Assembly (NCBI RefSeq): GCF_048544455.1
Contig: NC_133538.1
Location: forward strand, 147,418,922 to 147,482,921
Source of the DNA: Silene latifolia
Taxonomy: Eukaryota; Streptophyta; Magnoliopsida; Caryophyllales; Caryophyllaceae
DNA length: 64,000 nucleotides
Direction: 5' to 3'
The translations under genes and the position numbers were made by a program. The notes below the pieces were generated by a model that searched no databases, had not been told where the DNA came from, and saw nothing but the letters and a program-made list of their open reading frames with translations. This document shows positions 12,126 through 23,496 of this stretch, in pieces (the first letter of the stretch is position 1; every line of letters begins with the position of its first letter).

Positions 12126-12180
12126 GATGATTATTGCCAGTACGTTCTATTGTTTCAAATGTAGTAGGATATGCTTCAAC

Positions 12181-12247
12181 TGGGGGCTCTAAAGTCTTCG
12201 ACTTTAGAGCCATTGCAAACTGGGGGCTCTGAAGCCGTTGGCTTCAG
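12181..12247 (+). repeat. Two hairpins preceded by polypurine-like TGGGGGCTCT
   Basis: 12185-12211 is a perfect 12-bp stem with 3-base loop (GGCTCTAAAGTC / GACTTTAGAGCC). 12229-12247 is an 8-bp stem (CTGAAGCC / GGCTTCAG). Each is preceded by TGGGGGCTCT, which is also the real polypurine tract/LTR junction at 12774-12783. Confidence 0.75.
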
Positions 12248-12382
12248 ACACCATTATCAAGATATAAAGGATGACATCCACCAAGAATTCAATTCAATAC
12301 AAGAGTATGAAATGGAGGAATTCCTTAGCTGAAAGCAAATGATGAAAGCGGCGGCAACCTCCTCGAAAAGTCCCGTCCCATT

Positions 12383-12492
12383 TGGACACCTGCCAGCAGA
12401 TGATAAATTTTGGGCAAATGTCAGCAGATGATGAATTTCGGACAAGTGCCAGCTGATGATAAACTTTGGGCATGTGTCAGCAGGTGCCGAAC
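12383..12492 (+). repeat. Diverged tandem repeat, GCCAGCAGATGAT core
   Basis: Four units of about 33 bases (GCCAGCAGATGATAAATTT, GTCAGCAGATGATGAATTT, GCCAGCTGATGATAAACTT, GTCAGCAGGTGCC) form a third repeat block in the Tat A 3' region. Confidence 0.65.
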
Positions 12493-12737
12493 TACGACGC
12501 GGGTTTGATTCCGTCAGAAACGGATACGTAGGCGCCTAAGGATAAGGCTCAACCCACCATTTATGCAATTTATGGGTCGATGACCAACGACGATAATTTG
12601 ACGCAACAGAAGCAAGAGTCAATCTCCAACGAAGTTTCAGGTATGGTCTCTTCTTATGGCTGGTGAGCTTATATACGCAAGTCTAATGGACTATAAACGA
12701 CCCGAAGAATCCTCAGGTCGAGAGGGACCTGGGGTAT

Positions 12738-12784
12738 ACTTTGACTTTCGCCTTGTCCAAGCCTCAGTCAAAGTGGGGGCTCTG
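12738..12784 (+). promoter_or_regulatory. Tat A polypurine tract within a hairpin
   Basis: AAAGTGGGGGCTC lies directly before the 3' LTR. GTCAAAGT (12767-12774) pairs perfectly with ACTTTGAC (12738-12745). A second small hairpin CAGGTC/GACCTG sits just upstream at 12714-12731. Confidence 0.7.
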
Positions 12785-15700
12785 TAGATACCCGTATCCG
12801 TCGATATTGGAATTTATAGAGAACCCGACAAACACCCGATGATGATAGGACACATGTATTCTTTAGTTGTCATTGTCATTATTTGGAGCTCGTTTTACGA
12901 GGTAGAATGGGCGTCGTTGATGAAGTATTTTTTAATTTAAATGATATTTAAATTAATGTTTTTTTAAGTGAGTTCATTTCATTAATTTAAATGATATTTG
13001 AATTATGGTTTTTTAGGTAAATTTAATTTATTTTATTTTATTTTGAATTTATTTTCCCAAGTTTATTTTATTGGAAATAAAATAAATATTTGATTTGAAA
13101 AATCATTTTATGAGTATATTTGATTTGAAAAGTCATTTATTTTAATGGGTTAATTGATTTGAAAAATCGATTTGAAAATCGAAAAGAACTCGTTTTGAAC
13201 ACTTGTTTTTGAGCTCGATTTTAGCTCGGTTTTTGAGCCCGTTTCCTTTACGAATTGGCACGAATCTCGAGTACATTAACCAACCCAAGCTTATACCCAT
13301 CCACCCTTGTTCGAACCCCCTATCCACGGCCCAAATTTCATCCCCAAACACCCCCCAACAGCCCGCGCATAACCAATGCAGCCCCCTGTTTTGCGTGCCA
13401 ATTCCCGAGCCCAAAACCCGCTCCAAACACTACCAAGACCCGTACCCATTAACCCTAACCCATACCCTAGTATCCTACCCATATTATCCTAGCTTAATCA
13501 CCAAGAAAACCCCCCTCAAACCCTCACAAAAGCTGCTGGACAGCAGCCATACGGGATGAAGCCCGATTGCCTCTCCCTCTCTTTTAACCTACTTTAACTC
13601 CTTATAAATACCACCCCTTCACCATACATTCATTCCTCTAAGTTCTCCATACATCCTACCATCACTCACAAGCTTTAAACCTCAGAAACAAACCCTAATT
13701 GCCTCTCAAAAACCCTCCACAAAACCGACATACAAACTGAAACTGTTTGTGTGTCCTCCTCGAAAAACAATTCGTTCCTCCCTCAAACCTCCATCAAAAC
13801 TCGATTTTCTTGTTCCTAATTAACCACATAACATCCATCTACACATTAGATAAATATTTACGAGCCAAATTGCCCTTGAGAGTACACGAAATCCCTCGAA
13901 AAACAGAGTGTTATACACTCTGTTTTCGCGGTTTGTTCTTGTCTGTCCAGTTCTGTTTGTGCTCGTTTTTAAATCTTAATAACCCAAAACGAGCAGGGGT
14001 TGCTTGAAGATCTCTGTTCTCCTCCCTTTCTAGTTTCCAAAACATCTTTTAAATCGAATTTTCATCGTGAAACGAGGGAGAAATCATCGTTTGAAAGTTG
14101 CTGTCCAGATTTGCCAAAAACGCGTGTTTGCTTTGTTTCTTCGTCGACGACGGCCTCTCGAAATAAAATCTACCATCGATTACGACCCAAGACGGTGTCA
14201 ACGATACATGTAGGTTGAGGGTGCATCAAATCCTCCTCTTTCTCCTTTTTTATTTCGTTTTTTATGTTTGTTTTTCTTATAGTTTATTTTTGTTTGTTCA
14301 TCGCTTTTATTTATCGTTTAAATTAACTATGAAACTAGTTTAGTCCGAGTATGAGTTAAAGTACCACCATGAACACCCGCGTTGACTTGAGATGGGAAAA
14401 TAAACCGCTACTTCAGTCGGTCGTACACCCCCGTCTCATTTACATATCCTCGTGTTCAAGGTAGGGCATAAATAAAACAATTTCTAACTTCCGTTCCTCG
14501 CTTTTGACCCTTTGTTGTCTCGGCCAATTCGACCCACCTTAGGACCATTCACATGTTAGTTTGACCTCTGATTGTTAACATATAACTCATTTAGATGACA
14601 TTAGATCGATTTGATAACCTAATTAGACACATTAGGGTACATCGACATAGCTTTAAAAACCGATTAACAATTCTCAGAACTTAATTGAATTCATCTTCCC
14701 TTTCACTAATTTTCTCGCTAGCATGGAAGTGCGTGCTTAACACCTTTCCATTTGCACTCGTTGACGATTTAGAATTGTACCTAACCTAGTTCGTATTTAT
14801 TTAATTCAATTTGTAATTAATTAACCTTTAATTTGTTTTATTTATTTCAAATTTTTTTAAAAGTCGTTTTAATTATCTTTTATGGTTCAAAATCTGTAAA
14901 TTTAATTTAATTAATTTTTTCGTAATTTATTTTACTGATTTCGTAATTAAAACATAATTAACTTTGCTTTTCTACAAAAACCGTGCCTTGCACGGGTCTG
15001 TCGGACTTCTGATCCGTGCACTGCACGGGTCTGCCAGTTTTAGTTTCTTTTCTTCTTTTGTTTCTTTAATTGTTTACTAATCCTATTTTAATAAATATGG
15101 ATTGGTGAATAATTTTAATAAGTTGGGTTCAATTTAATTAATAAGTTGTACCTAATTTATTTCAAGCCTTTGTACTTATTTATTTTAATTTAATTAGTTT
15201 AATTCTAATCTAATTTGTTTATTAACTAATAATTCGGCTAACATCTTTAATTAGTCTAACTTAGCTTTAGCTTTTTTGTTTACATTTGTTTCGTTTATTA
15301 AGACTTAATAGTTTAAGTTGTATTTTGTTAGTTTGTATTGTAATCTGAGTCAAAGTAATTACGATAGTTGTTGTAATTAGATTGAGTTGTAATTTATTTC
15401 TCGTTGTGTCGGCATGAAATGCCTGGGTTGTAATAGGATAGATCCCAATGGCTCCCCCATTCCCCCTTAAGCCTTGTTTGCTTTGTTTTGTATGTTGTTA
15501 GATTAATCAACCCACATGCTAAATTACAACTTTGACAAAGTTAGTTTAGTTGCATCTAAAACGACATAGAAATTGTTGTCACATGTTAGGGTTTAAAACG
15601 ATGTTTGCATATCATATATCGTAGTAGCTATGACCTTGTTTGAAATCCGACACTTGACTTAGTAGAGGCCGTTATTGACGGGCGGGGTTAGGTGTCCTTA

Positions 15701-16007
15701 TGGGCTTCCTAACACGTACCCTCACCCCTTACTCAAGATCTATGGTTTGTGGATCCGTCTAAATACCATTGGATTACGAGAGTCATTCAAATCGAGTGAT
15801 ATAGGGTACAAGTCTTTATCTTTAATCACTCGTAGTCGATTGGCTTTATGCTTTTCGATGAAAGGTGTAAAGTTGACTTGAACGGTTCCAAGTTCCCAAA
15901 AAACTTGGTGGCGACTCTAATTGGTCTTAATTCGATTCGAAAGAACCTCGAGTCGATTATGCCTAGTGTGGATCCCGCGGACGCAGTTCCCGAGGGCCTT
16001 GTCCACA
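12783..16007 (+). repeat. Tat A 3' LTR, 3,225 bp
   Basis: Begins TGTAGATACCCG and ends CTTGTCCACA, followed by target duplication ATATT at 16008-16012. Near-identical to 3885-7112; the TATA box recurs at 13603. Confidence 0.9.
13603..13610 (+). promoter_or_regulatory. TATA box in Tat A 3' LTR
   Basis: TATAAATA at the position equivalent to 4705-4712 of the 5' LTR. Confidence 0.45.
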
Positions 16008-16012
16008 ATATT

Positions 16013-16280
16013 GCACAAGTTAGACGAGATATGACATATAGGATTTTTGGAAAGATTTTTGATAGAATATTGGTAAATAAAATAGTATGGTGTATCTCAA
16101 ATTTGTTACGAGAATAAAATTTGTATGCAACTTAAATTCTTAAATACAAACAGAATATATATGATAAATAAATTTCTATAAAACGTAGATATTCATGCAA
16201 CGTAATATATGGACACAGTCATACAATCTTATCTCATACTAATCAATCATTGAGAGATTAAACATTTATAGAAGCTTAGG
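16013..16280 (-). other. Sirevirus 3' noncoding remnant
   Basis: AT-rich sequence downstream of RNase H, with no match to the 5' LTR and no gene. Its left end is the Tat A target site. Confidence 0.5.
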
Positions 16281-17634
16281 TTCCACCAATTAAACCAATT
16301 TCCAATCGTAAAGTCTCAAAACGTCCTCTAGCTCAAGGTTTTGTCAAACTGTCTGCCCATTGTTTCTCAGTACTACAAAATTCTAGTTTTATATTCCCTT
16401 TTTCAACTTGGTTACGTATAAAATGGTGTCTAATTTCAATGTGTTTGGTACGCGAGTGTTGCGCGGGGTTTTTGGAAATAATAATAGCACTCGTGTTGTC
16501 GCATAAAATAGGAATACAACCTAAGTTAACACCATAATCACATAACTGTTGCTTAAGCCATAATAATTGAGTACATACCAGTCCTGCTGCAATATATTCG
16601 GCTTCTGCTGTTGAAAGGGCAACTGAATTCTGCTTCTTTGAACCCCATGTGATAATACAAGGTCCAACGAACGTGGCAACACCCGACGTACTTTTCCTGT
16701 CTAGGGAGCATCCTGCATAATCGGCATCTGAATATCCGACAAAATCGAAATTGCATTCCATTGGATACCATAGATACAGTTTAGACGTCCCAATGAGATA
16801 TCGTAAGATTCTTTTTACGACCGTCATATGCAATTATTTGGGAGATGATTGATATCTCTCACAAACGCATACACTAAACATGATTTCAAGTCTACTTGTA
16901 GTTAAATATAGCAATGACCCAATCATTCCTCGGTAAGTTGTTTCATCAACTGACTTACCGTCTTCATCTAAAGTCAATTTCTTGTCTGCGACCATTGGAG
17001 TAGACATAGCATGGGAATTTTCCATTCCGAATTTTCTAATTAATTCCTTAATATATTTCCGTTGATAAATTTTGATGCCTTCCTCAGTTTGTTGAATTTG
17101 CAGACCTAGGAAGAATTTTAATTCTCCCATCATGCACATCTCAAATTCGGAAGTCATCAACTCCGAAAAATACTTGCACAGATTGCGGTTGGTTGATCCA
17201 AAGATAATATCGTCGACATAGATTTGAACAACCAGAAGGTCAAAACCCTCGGATTTTAGGAATAGGGCTTTATCCACATAACCTCTCTTAAATCCACTGT
17301 CAAGCAAAAATTTCGATAATTTGTCATACCAGGCCCTTGGTGCTTGCTTCAATCCATACAAGGCCTTGTCTAATTTGAAGACATGGTCTTCAAATTTGCT
17401 ATACTTAAATCTAGGAGGTTGTTCTACGAAGACTTCTTCTTGTAAATACCCATTTAGAAATGCTGTCTTGACGTCCATTTGGAAGAGTTTCATTCCTTTA
17501 TGAGCTGCGAATGCTATCACAAGTCGAATAGCTTCGAGACGAGCAACGGGTGCAAAGGTTTCATCATAATCTATTCCTTCTTATTGATTATAACCTTGCA
17601 CTACCAATCTTGCCTTATTTCGAACTATGACCTC
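16281..17634 (-). pseudogene. pol: Sirevirus reverse transcriptase (C-terminal part) and RNase H
   Basis: On the minus strand RT runs from the Tat B target site through [41 protein letters not shown] and the catalytic YVDDIIFGS. RNase H follows in the same frame with SDADYAGCSLDRKSTSG, LSTAEAEYIAAG and QHSRTKHIEIRHHFIR. In-frame stops occur near 17581 (in VQGYNQ-stop-EG), at 16834-16836 between RT and RNase H, and at 16333 near the C-terminus, after which LARGRF-like residues continue to about 16281. The RT N-terminus lies at 27557-27817 across Tat B. The active-site aspartates survive, but the stops rule out an active protein. Confidence 0.9.
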
Positions 17635-18282
17635 TGTTTTGTGTGGATTTTGCGCAAGGCGAAATCAGGTCAAGGTAGAGTTGTGTAAGGTTAAGTAGCT
17701 CTAGATAGTCTGTTGGTCAGGTCGTCAGGGTATAATAATAAGCTGTAAATAAAATAACGATAATAATAATAAGACAAAGAATTTTGTACGTGGAAAACCC
17801 TTGAATGGGAAAAAACCACGGGCAACAAGCCTGGAGAGGATTTCACTATGTAATTTTGGGAGAATAATTGCATGACAATAACAATGTTTGTATTTCTCTA
17901 TGTATTGCGTATGCTTCTTCTTATGTGTGAATGAGATGCTTCTAATATCTTCAAAGTATTCTTTATATAGACTTCTTCCCTGAACGGCTGCTTGATACGG
18001 TATTAAATGCAGATTATTCTCCATTATTACCAGTAATAATTGCTAATTATTCCTCCCTTAATCACTGCATTTACTGCGAAATCTTCACACTTAATGCTGC
18101 GTATATATTTCCTTTATAACACGCGTATATGGTCTAATATCGTCCTGATATTTTGACCGTTGTCCTCTCCATGGCCTGACGCCTATCTTCATATGCCCTG
18201 ATAGCCAGGGACCCTGACAGCCTGACAGTCAGGTTTAGATGAGATACTGATCAGGAAGGTCTGCGGATTTCCAGGCCTAACA
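17635..18282 (-). repeat. Tat B 3' LTR, 648 bp
   Basis: Plus-strand ends TGTTTTGTGTGG and GGCCTAACA; same length as 26904-27551. A minus-strand TATA-like CTATATAAAG lies at 17961-17970. Confidence 0.9.
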
Positions 18283-18337
18283 ATTGCCCCTTATCTCCTT
18301 ATTTGCAGTGTGCCAGGACGAAAAAATGAGGAGATAA
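18283..18337 (-). promoter_or_regulatory. Tat B polypurine tract in an inverted repeat
   Basis: On the minus strand AAGGAGATAAGGGGCAAT abuts the 3' LTR. Its AGGAGATAA pairs with TTATCTCCT about 30 bases upstream (18329-18337 with 18291-18299), so the tract is one arm of a potential hairpin. Confidence 0.65.
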
Positions 18338-18492
18338 CTTTATTTTTAGGAAGATTACCCAACGATTAAGTTTTGCCTAGTCAGTTTCCTGTAACGTCTA
18401 TTTTACTGCAGTTGATGACGCGTGTGATATTTACTGCAACTTCCTTAATGATTATCCACTTCCTTTGCGGCTGAAACCCTAATCTTCTTCAT

Positions 18493-18500
18493 TATAAATA
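18493..18500 (+). promoter_or_regulatory. Candidate promoter of the Tat B antisense ORF
   Basis: TATAAATA on the plus strand, about 140 bases before the ORF's ATG at 18634, with a pyrimidine-rich leader between. This would let the ORF be transcribed against the gag-pol RNA. Confidence 0.45.
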
Positions 18501-18633
18501 CATGCGTGCTTCATTAAGTTAAACTCACCAAAGCAATTTCTTCTCATTTTCTCTCTTTAATAATCTTTCTCTTCAGGTCTCTTAATTTCCAACTTCTTCA
18601 ATCTTTAATCAATTCTTTACAATCTTTCAAATA

Positions 18634-20730
18634 ATGGCTACAAAGAAGAAGTCTACCAGGGCAGCGGTTCCTGCAACTCCTCCTCCTCAGAATCCTGAGG
18701 AAACTTCTTCTGAAACTTTGCCTACTTCTTCTGCTGCTCCATCTCCCACAGTCAATAAGCCGAGTGATTCTCCATTGGAGATGATCTCAATATTCCATGA
18801 TGATTTTCAATTGAAGCCTACGAAGGCTTTAAATGAGGACCAGTCTCCTGCAAACCATTTGAAGCCTGAGTTTGAGAAGATTTTGAAGGATAAGGGGATC
18901 ATCCCTGCTGATGCTGAAGTCTGGATCCCTGAGAATTCTCCCATCAGGGCCGACTGGGCTTGTCCTGGTTGGTTCTGTATTCATGATTTGGGCTTCCAAG
19001 GGGACAGGTGTAAGCTTCCTTTTTCTCCTCTTATGCTTGAGGTTATTAAGGAGATTGGTGTTCCATCTTATCAGTTAATGCCAATGGTGTGGAAGGTTGT
19101 ATGTTCCATTGAGAATCTCTGTAAAAAACACAATATTTCTTTTTCTCTTGATGATTTGAAGACTTGTTATGCTGTTAAAACAAACAGTCCTGGCCGTATA
19201 AGTTTTAAGGTCAGGGCGTCTACTACTCTTCTTTTGAGTAACTTGGACAGCAGCCATGATAAAGGCTGGGCTGCTGGGTACATGTTTATCAGGACCAATT
19301 GTGTGGGTCCTGACTTGGCGTATTTGAATCATGAGGCTTGCGTTGCTGGTGAGTCTTTTGGTTTCTCTCTTTGCCCTGCATATTTTACTTGTTAGTGAAA
19401 AATAAAATGAAATTTATAATGAGTCATACCTCTTATGTGTGCAGTTGATGATTGGGTTACTGAAACTGAGTATCCCACTCCCAATATTTCTGCTTTCCTT
19501 GCTATTCCTCCTTTGGAGAGGTCTTGGCCTCTTTGTTGTGGGGTTGGTCACCTTCCTCGCTGTTTAATGGCTGATGGTGCTGCCAGGGCGGCTAATCCTT
19601 CAGGGGCTACTAGTGCTACTACCTCAGGCAGTAAGTCTATCTTAGTCTTTCTCTTATTTTTGCCTTGGCTTCCTGGTAATGTTTAGTTTATATTGCTAAT
19701 ATAGTATTTCGTGTTGCACCCACCAGGTCATCTATTCGCCTTGTCAGGTTTGGTATGGCTGACCTTTCAGCCAGGTTGGCTAAGATTAAGGAGGAAGGTT
19801 CCTAGGGAAGCGGGGATGCTGAGCCTGTTATTGACTTGACTGAACAATCGATCGCCAAGGTCAGCTGCTTTGTACTCTTGCCCTGTTGAGACAAGTTCAG
19901 CAGCCCAAAAAAAGAAAACTGAAGATGTTGACATTTCTACCCCGGTCAGGGAAGTGAGAGCCAGGGTGGACAATATGGAGGCTGCTAGGGTGAAGATCAG
20001 GGACTACGCTGCTTCTAAATCAGATGTCATGCTCACCATTGACCCTGTTGAGACTGCTACTCAGGCAGTTTCTTGATGGATCATTGATCGACCTCTTGGC
20101 TGGTGCCTTGGCTGCCGTAAGGGAGGTAGGTTGGAACAATTTCTATGTGTGTTTTGTTTTGGTAGTTTTCTATTATTAGGGTAAGTTACTCATACTTTTC
20201 TCTCTGTTTTTGATCAGGGTGCTGTGACCTGTCTCCATAATGCCTATCAGGCTACTTTTTTGGTAGCTAGAATTGATCTGATGAGCTCAGATTATGATAG
20301 GCTAAAGTCTGAGCTGGATTTTGCACGAGCTGACCTGGCTGCTAAAGCTGCTGACTTGACAAGGGTGCAGGCTGAGAGAGATGTTGCTAAGACTGAGGCA
20401 GTTTCGAGCAAGCGGCTATTGCAGGAGGCCTTGGACAGAAATGAGGATCTCACCCAAGAGAGGGATGACTTGGAGTTCAAGCTGGATGATGCTTCCCTAT
20501 ACTTCTATATCAAGGGAAGGGCGGCTGCTATGTCGGAGCCTGTCGAGGCCAGGACGAAGTGGAACCCTGAGGCTGAGATGGCTTTTGCTGCTTCAAAGTA
20601 TCCTGACCTGCATAATATGGAGAATGAACAGGAGGTCGACTCTCTAGGGGAGCAAGATGTTGACGCTGATCCGGCTAAGAGTGGGGAGCAGGTTGTTGAT
20701 GCTTCTACTGTTTCTAAGGAGAAGCAGTAA
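18634..20730 (+). pseudogene. Spliced antisense ORF (putative gypsy-type 'transposase_28' family)
   Basis: Exon 1 (18634-19348) starts MATKKKSTRAAVPATPPP, a Pro/Ser/Thr-rich leader, then a globular part with WACPGWFCIHDLGFQGDRC and LMLEVIKEIGVPSYQLMPM, resembling the 'putative gypsy type transposon' domain. A GTGAGT...GCAG intron joins exon 2 (19445-19630) in frame (phase 1, VDDWVTETEYP). A GTAAGT...CACCAG intron leads to exon 3 (about 19727-20125), and GTAGGT...GATCAG to exon 4 (20218-20730), a predicted coiled coil (LKSELDFARADLAAKAADL) with acidic tail. Exon 3 has a premature stop near 19803 and shifts of frame, so this copy is dead. Antisense ORFs downstream of integrase are known in Tat-lineage elements; their function is unknown. 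Confidence 0.7.
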
Positions 20731-21529
20731 TTTATTTTTTCAGTTTGGTATTTTGGCCCATCCAGGGGGATGTCCCTGGACAAACAATATTTTTCTTTTC
20801 ATGTGTTGGGTCAGGGAGGTTATCCCTGGCTTTTATGAATATTTTGGCACCTTTGCCCTAGGGGGTAAAGGTTTTTATTAATATAGGCATGATGGCCTTC
20901 TTTTGGCTTATTCTGCTTTTGATATTCCTTTGTGAGTTTCATCCTGTTGGGCCTGTCAAACATTCTGTTTGAATAACCTGCACATTATTTTCGTTTTATT
21001 TTGTTATTCATGAGTAATTCAACCAAGTATAGTTTTTTGCTATAATGGTTGAAGGGGTGGGAAAACCGGCCTGTCAGGAGGGCTTATGTCCCCTGCCTAG
21101 CTGGAGGGCTTGGTATTCGGCCTGTCAAGAGGGCATTTTAGACTAAGTGTTTGGGAGAGAACACCCTTACACCTGTCTTGCTGCGTCCAGCCGGTTGTAA
21201 TCCGTGGCAGTAAACCTAGTCAGGTCAGGCAATTATTTCATTCCTGATTGGTCCTGACTCTTTACTGTATCTGGTGGCGGTTACCAACTCGTCAGGCACA
21301 GTTAAGTGCAAAATTTTTGTTTCAGGAATGTATAATAAAGTAGCCCTCAATCCTGAATATTTATGCATATAATATTTTATCATGTATAATTGTTCAGGAT
21401 TCAAGAAGTAAATAGATGGGTTAGTTGAACAGATATAAAATAAAGACAAGGCATGTAAAACATGTAGTTCATCACATAGCATGTTAGGTTGAGTAGTGAT
21501 TGAATTTATACCTGATTGTAGCCTGGTCT
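20731..21529. other. Tat B region between antisense ORF and integrase ends
   Basis: No coding potential. The two convergent reading units of Tat B end on either side. CCTGTCARGAGGGC occurs twice (near 21070 and 21120). Confidence 0.5.
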
Positions 21530-22985
21530 TTACATATGGAATAATTTTAAATGAGTTACATTCCAGGATCTTGGGATCATTTCCCCTTCTAGCGTTTGGA
21601 GCCTGTATGCTCCTTGTCCAACAATTGAATCAATTAAGTAAGGGCCTTCCCATGTGGGAGCCAGTTTGCCTGTTAATTTTTCTTTTTTATTTGGAAATAC
21701 TTTGCGTAGGACAAGGTCTCCTTCTTTAAAGACCCTGACCCTGACATTTTTATTGTAAGTCCTGGCGACCGCTTGTTGATATGATGCCATCCTGATTTTG
21801 GCAGCGTCTCTTAATTCTTCTGTTAGGACCAAGTTGTCTTGCATTAGATCTTTGTATGCTTCAACATTGTTCAGGCTGCATCTGGATGTTGGTACCCGTA
21901 TTTCGCAGAATGACGGCTTCACGCCCATACACCAGGGAGTAAGGTGTTTGGCCTGTTGCAGTTTTTGGGGTTGTCCTGTCTGCCCATAGTACTAATGGAA
22001 GTTCTTCAGCCCATCTGCCTCGTCTTCTTTTTAGCTTCTTTTTTAGGCAACTTATGATTACCTTATTGCTAGATTCAGCCTGGCCATTAGCTTTTGGATA
22101 TCCAGGGGTTGATGTTACCAGGTTGATATTCCATTCTTGGCAAAATGCTTGGGTCCTTTTCCCCACAAATTGAGTTCCATTATCGCATACTATTTCTGAT
22201 GGGACTATATATCTGCAAATGATGTTTGTCCTGATGAAGGATATTACTTCTTTTTCAGTTACTTGCCTGAAAGAGTCAGCCTCAATCCATTTGGAGAAGT
22301 AATCAGTCATAGCTAACATGAATACTTTTTGTCCTGGAGCTACGGGCAGTTTTCCCATAATATCCATGCCCCACTTTATGAATGGCCAGAGTGCGGAAAT
22401 TGAATGGATGAGTTCAGATGGTTGATGTATAACTGGTGCATGAATTTGACAGGCTTAGCATTTTGAAGAGTATTCCAGGCAGTCAGCCCTCAGTGTGGGC
22501 CAGTAGTAGCATGTCATGAGAAATTTGCTTGCCAGGCTCTTTCCTCCTTTGTGGTTGCCACAGTGTCCATCGTGTATTTCTTGAAGTACTAGTTTGGCTT
22601 CGTCAGGCTCCAAACATCTCAGGTAGGGTCCAGCCTGCGATCTCTTGAACAAAGTGTTATTGATGATAGCATAAGTTGAAGCTCTAATTTTAAAAGCCCT
22701 TGACTCATGTCTGCCCTGAGGCAGTATTCCTCGGAGAAACCAGTCATAATAGGGTTTAGTCCAAGAGTTATTGTCCTGATTGACAGGACTGACTTGTTCA
22801 GGTTTGCTGATGGCTGGCTCTAATAAGTGCACAATTGGTATTTTGTCGAAAACAGTGGGGGTAAAATTCGAACCTAGGCTGGCTAGAGCGTCAGCCTGGG
22901 TATTCAGGTCTCTTGATATTTGATCTATGTCAAATAAAGCAAATTTATCGGTAAGGTTTTTCGCATATTCTAAATACGAAATCAT
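21530..22985 (-). pseudogene. pol: Tat B integrase
   Basis: On the minus strand, from 22985: an RNase H-to-integrase spacer, a zinc-binding H2C2 region (HDGHCGNHKGGK...CLEYSSKC, then a stop at about 22455), then the catalytic core with [21 protein letters not shown] and NGQAESSNK supplying the D, D and E residues. After a frameshift near 21890 the C-terminal frame reads WEGPYLIDSIVGQGAYRL, the GPY/F module typical of gypsy integrases, and ends at 21530. Integrase would insert the cDNA; at least one stop and one frameshift separate its three modules here. Confidence 0.85.
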
Positions 22986-23496
22986 TTTGCATCCTTAGCC
23001 GTATAAATTCCCTTTATTTGATTAGCAATTAAGAGTGAATCAGTTTTTACCTTTAGGTTTTGAACACCGAGGTCTAGACATACCTTTAAGCCTGCTATTA
23101 GAGCTTCATATTCTGCTTCATTGTTGGTAGCTTTGAACTCACAGCTTATAGCCTGAGCTATCACGTCTCCCTGTGGTGATTTAAGTACTAACCCTAACCC
23201 TGTTCCCCTAGCATTGGATGCCCCATCTATGAACAGGGTCCATTCTTGGTGTTAGGGCTGAAGTCAGCCACAAAGTCTGCTAGGGCCTGTGATTTGATCG
23301 CTGGCCTGGGTTCAAAGGAGATGTTGTATGTGCTAATCTGTACTGACCATTTGACCATCCTGCCGGAAAGTTCAGGTTTACGCAGGACAGATTTTATGAG
23401 CAGATTGGTCCTGACTATAATGGGGTGACTTTAAAAATAGGGTCGCAATTTAGTACACGACATAATTAAAGCTAAGACATATTTTTCAAGTAGTCC
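22982..23496 (-). pseudogene. pol: Tat B RNase H
   Basis: Degenerate minus-strand segment after RT. The recognisable part is NNEAEYEALIAGLKVCLDLG with VKTDSLLIANQIKG (23164-22982), the conserved core of gypsy RNase H. Between it and RT (23165-23496) several stops interrupt reading, though WMVKWSVQIST-like residues are still suggested. Degrades RNA in the RNA:DNA hybrid in intact elements. Confidence 0.7.

Larger units (their letters stand above)
3885..16007 (+). mobile_element. Complete Tat/Ogre/Retand-type gypsy element 'Tat A', gag-only
   Basis: The element has near-identical long LTRs (3885-7112 and 12783-16007), a primer site, a broken gag, several repeat blocks and a polypurine tract, and is flanked by the 5-bp duplication ATATT (3880-3884 and 16008-16012). 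Protease, reverse transcriptase, RNase H and integrase are absent, so it is non-autonomous. Long LTRs, the primer type (TTTGGCGACTC...), a CX2HX4HX4C gag knuckle and tandem repeats near the 3' end fit the Ogre/Retand branch of the Tat clade. The LTR copies differ at few positions by eye, so the insertion is fairly recent. The inverted end pair TG...CA is intact in the right LTR but reads GG...CG in the left. Confidence 0.85.

Noticed and set aside
11815-12500. Regularly spaced repeats that could suggest a CRISPR-like array
   Set aside because: Units are diverged, spacers are themselves repetitive, there are no cas genes, and this is a plant retrotransposon.
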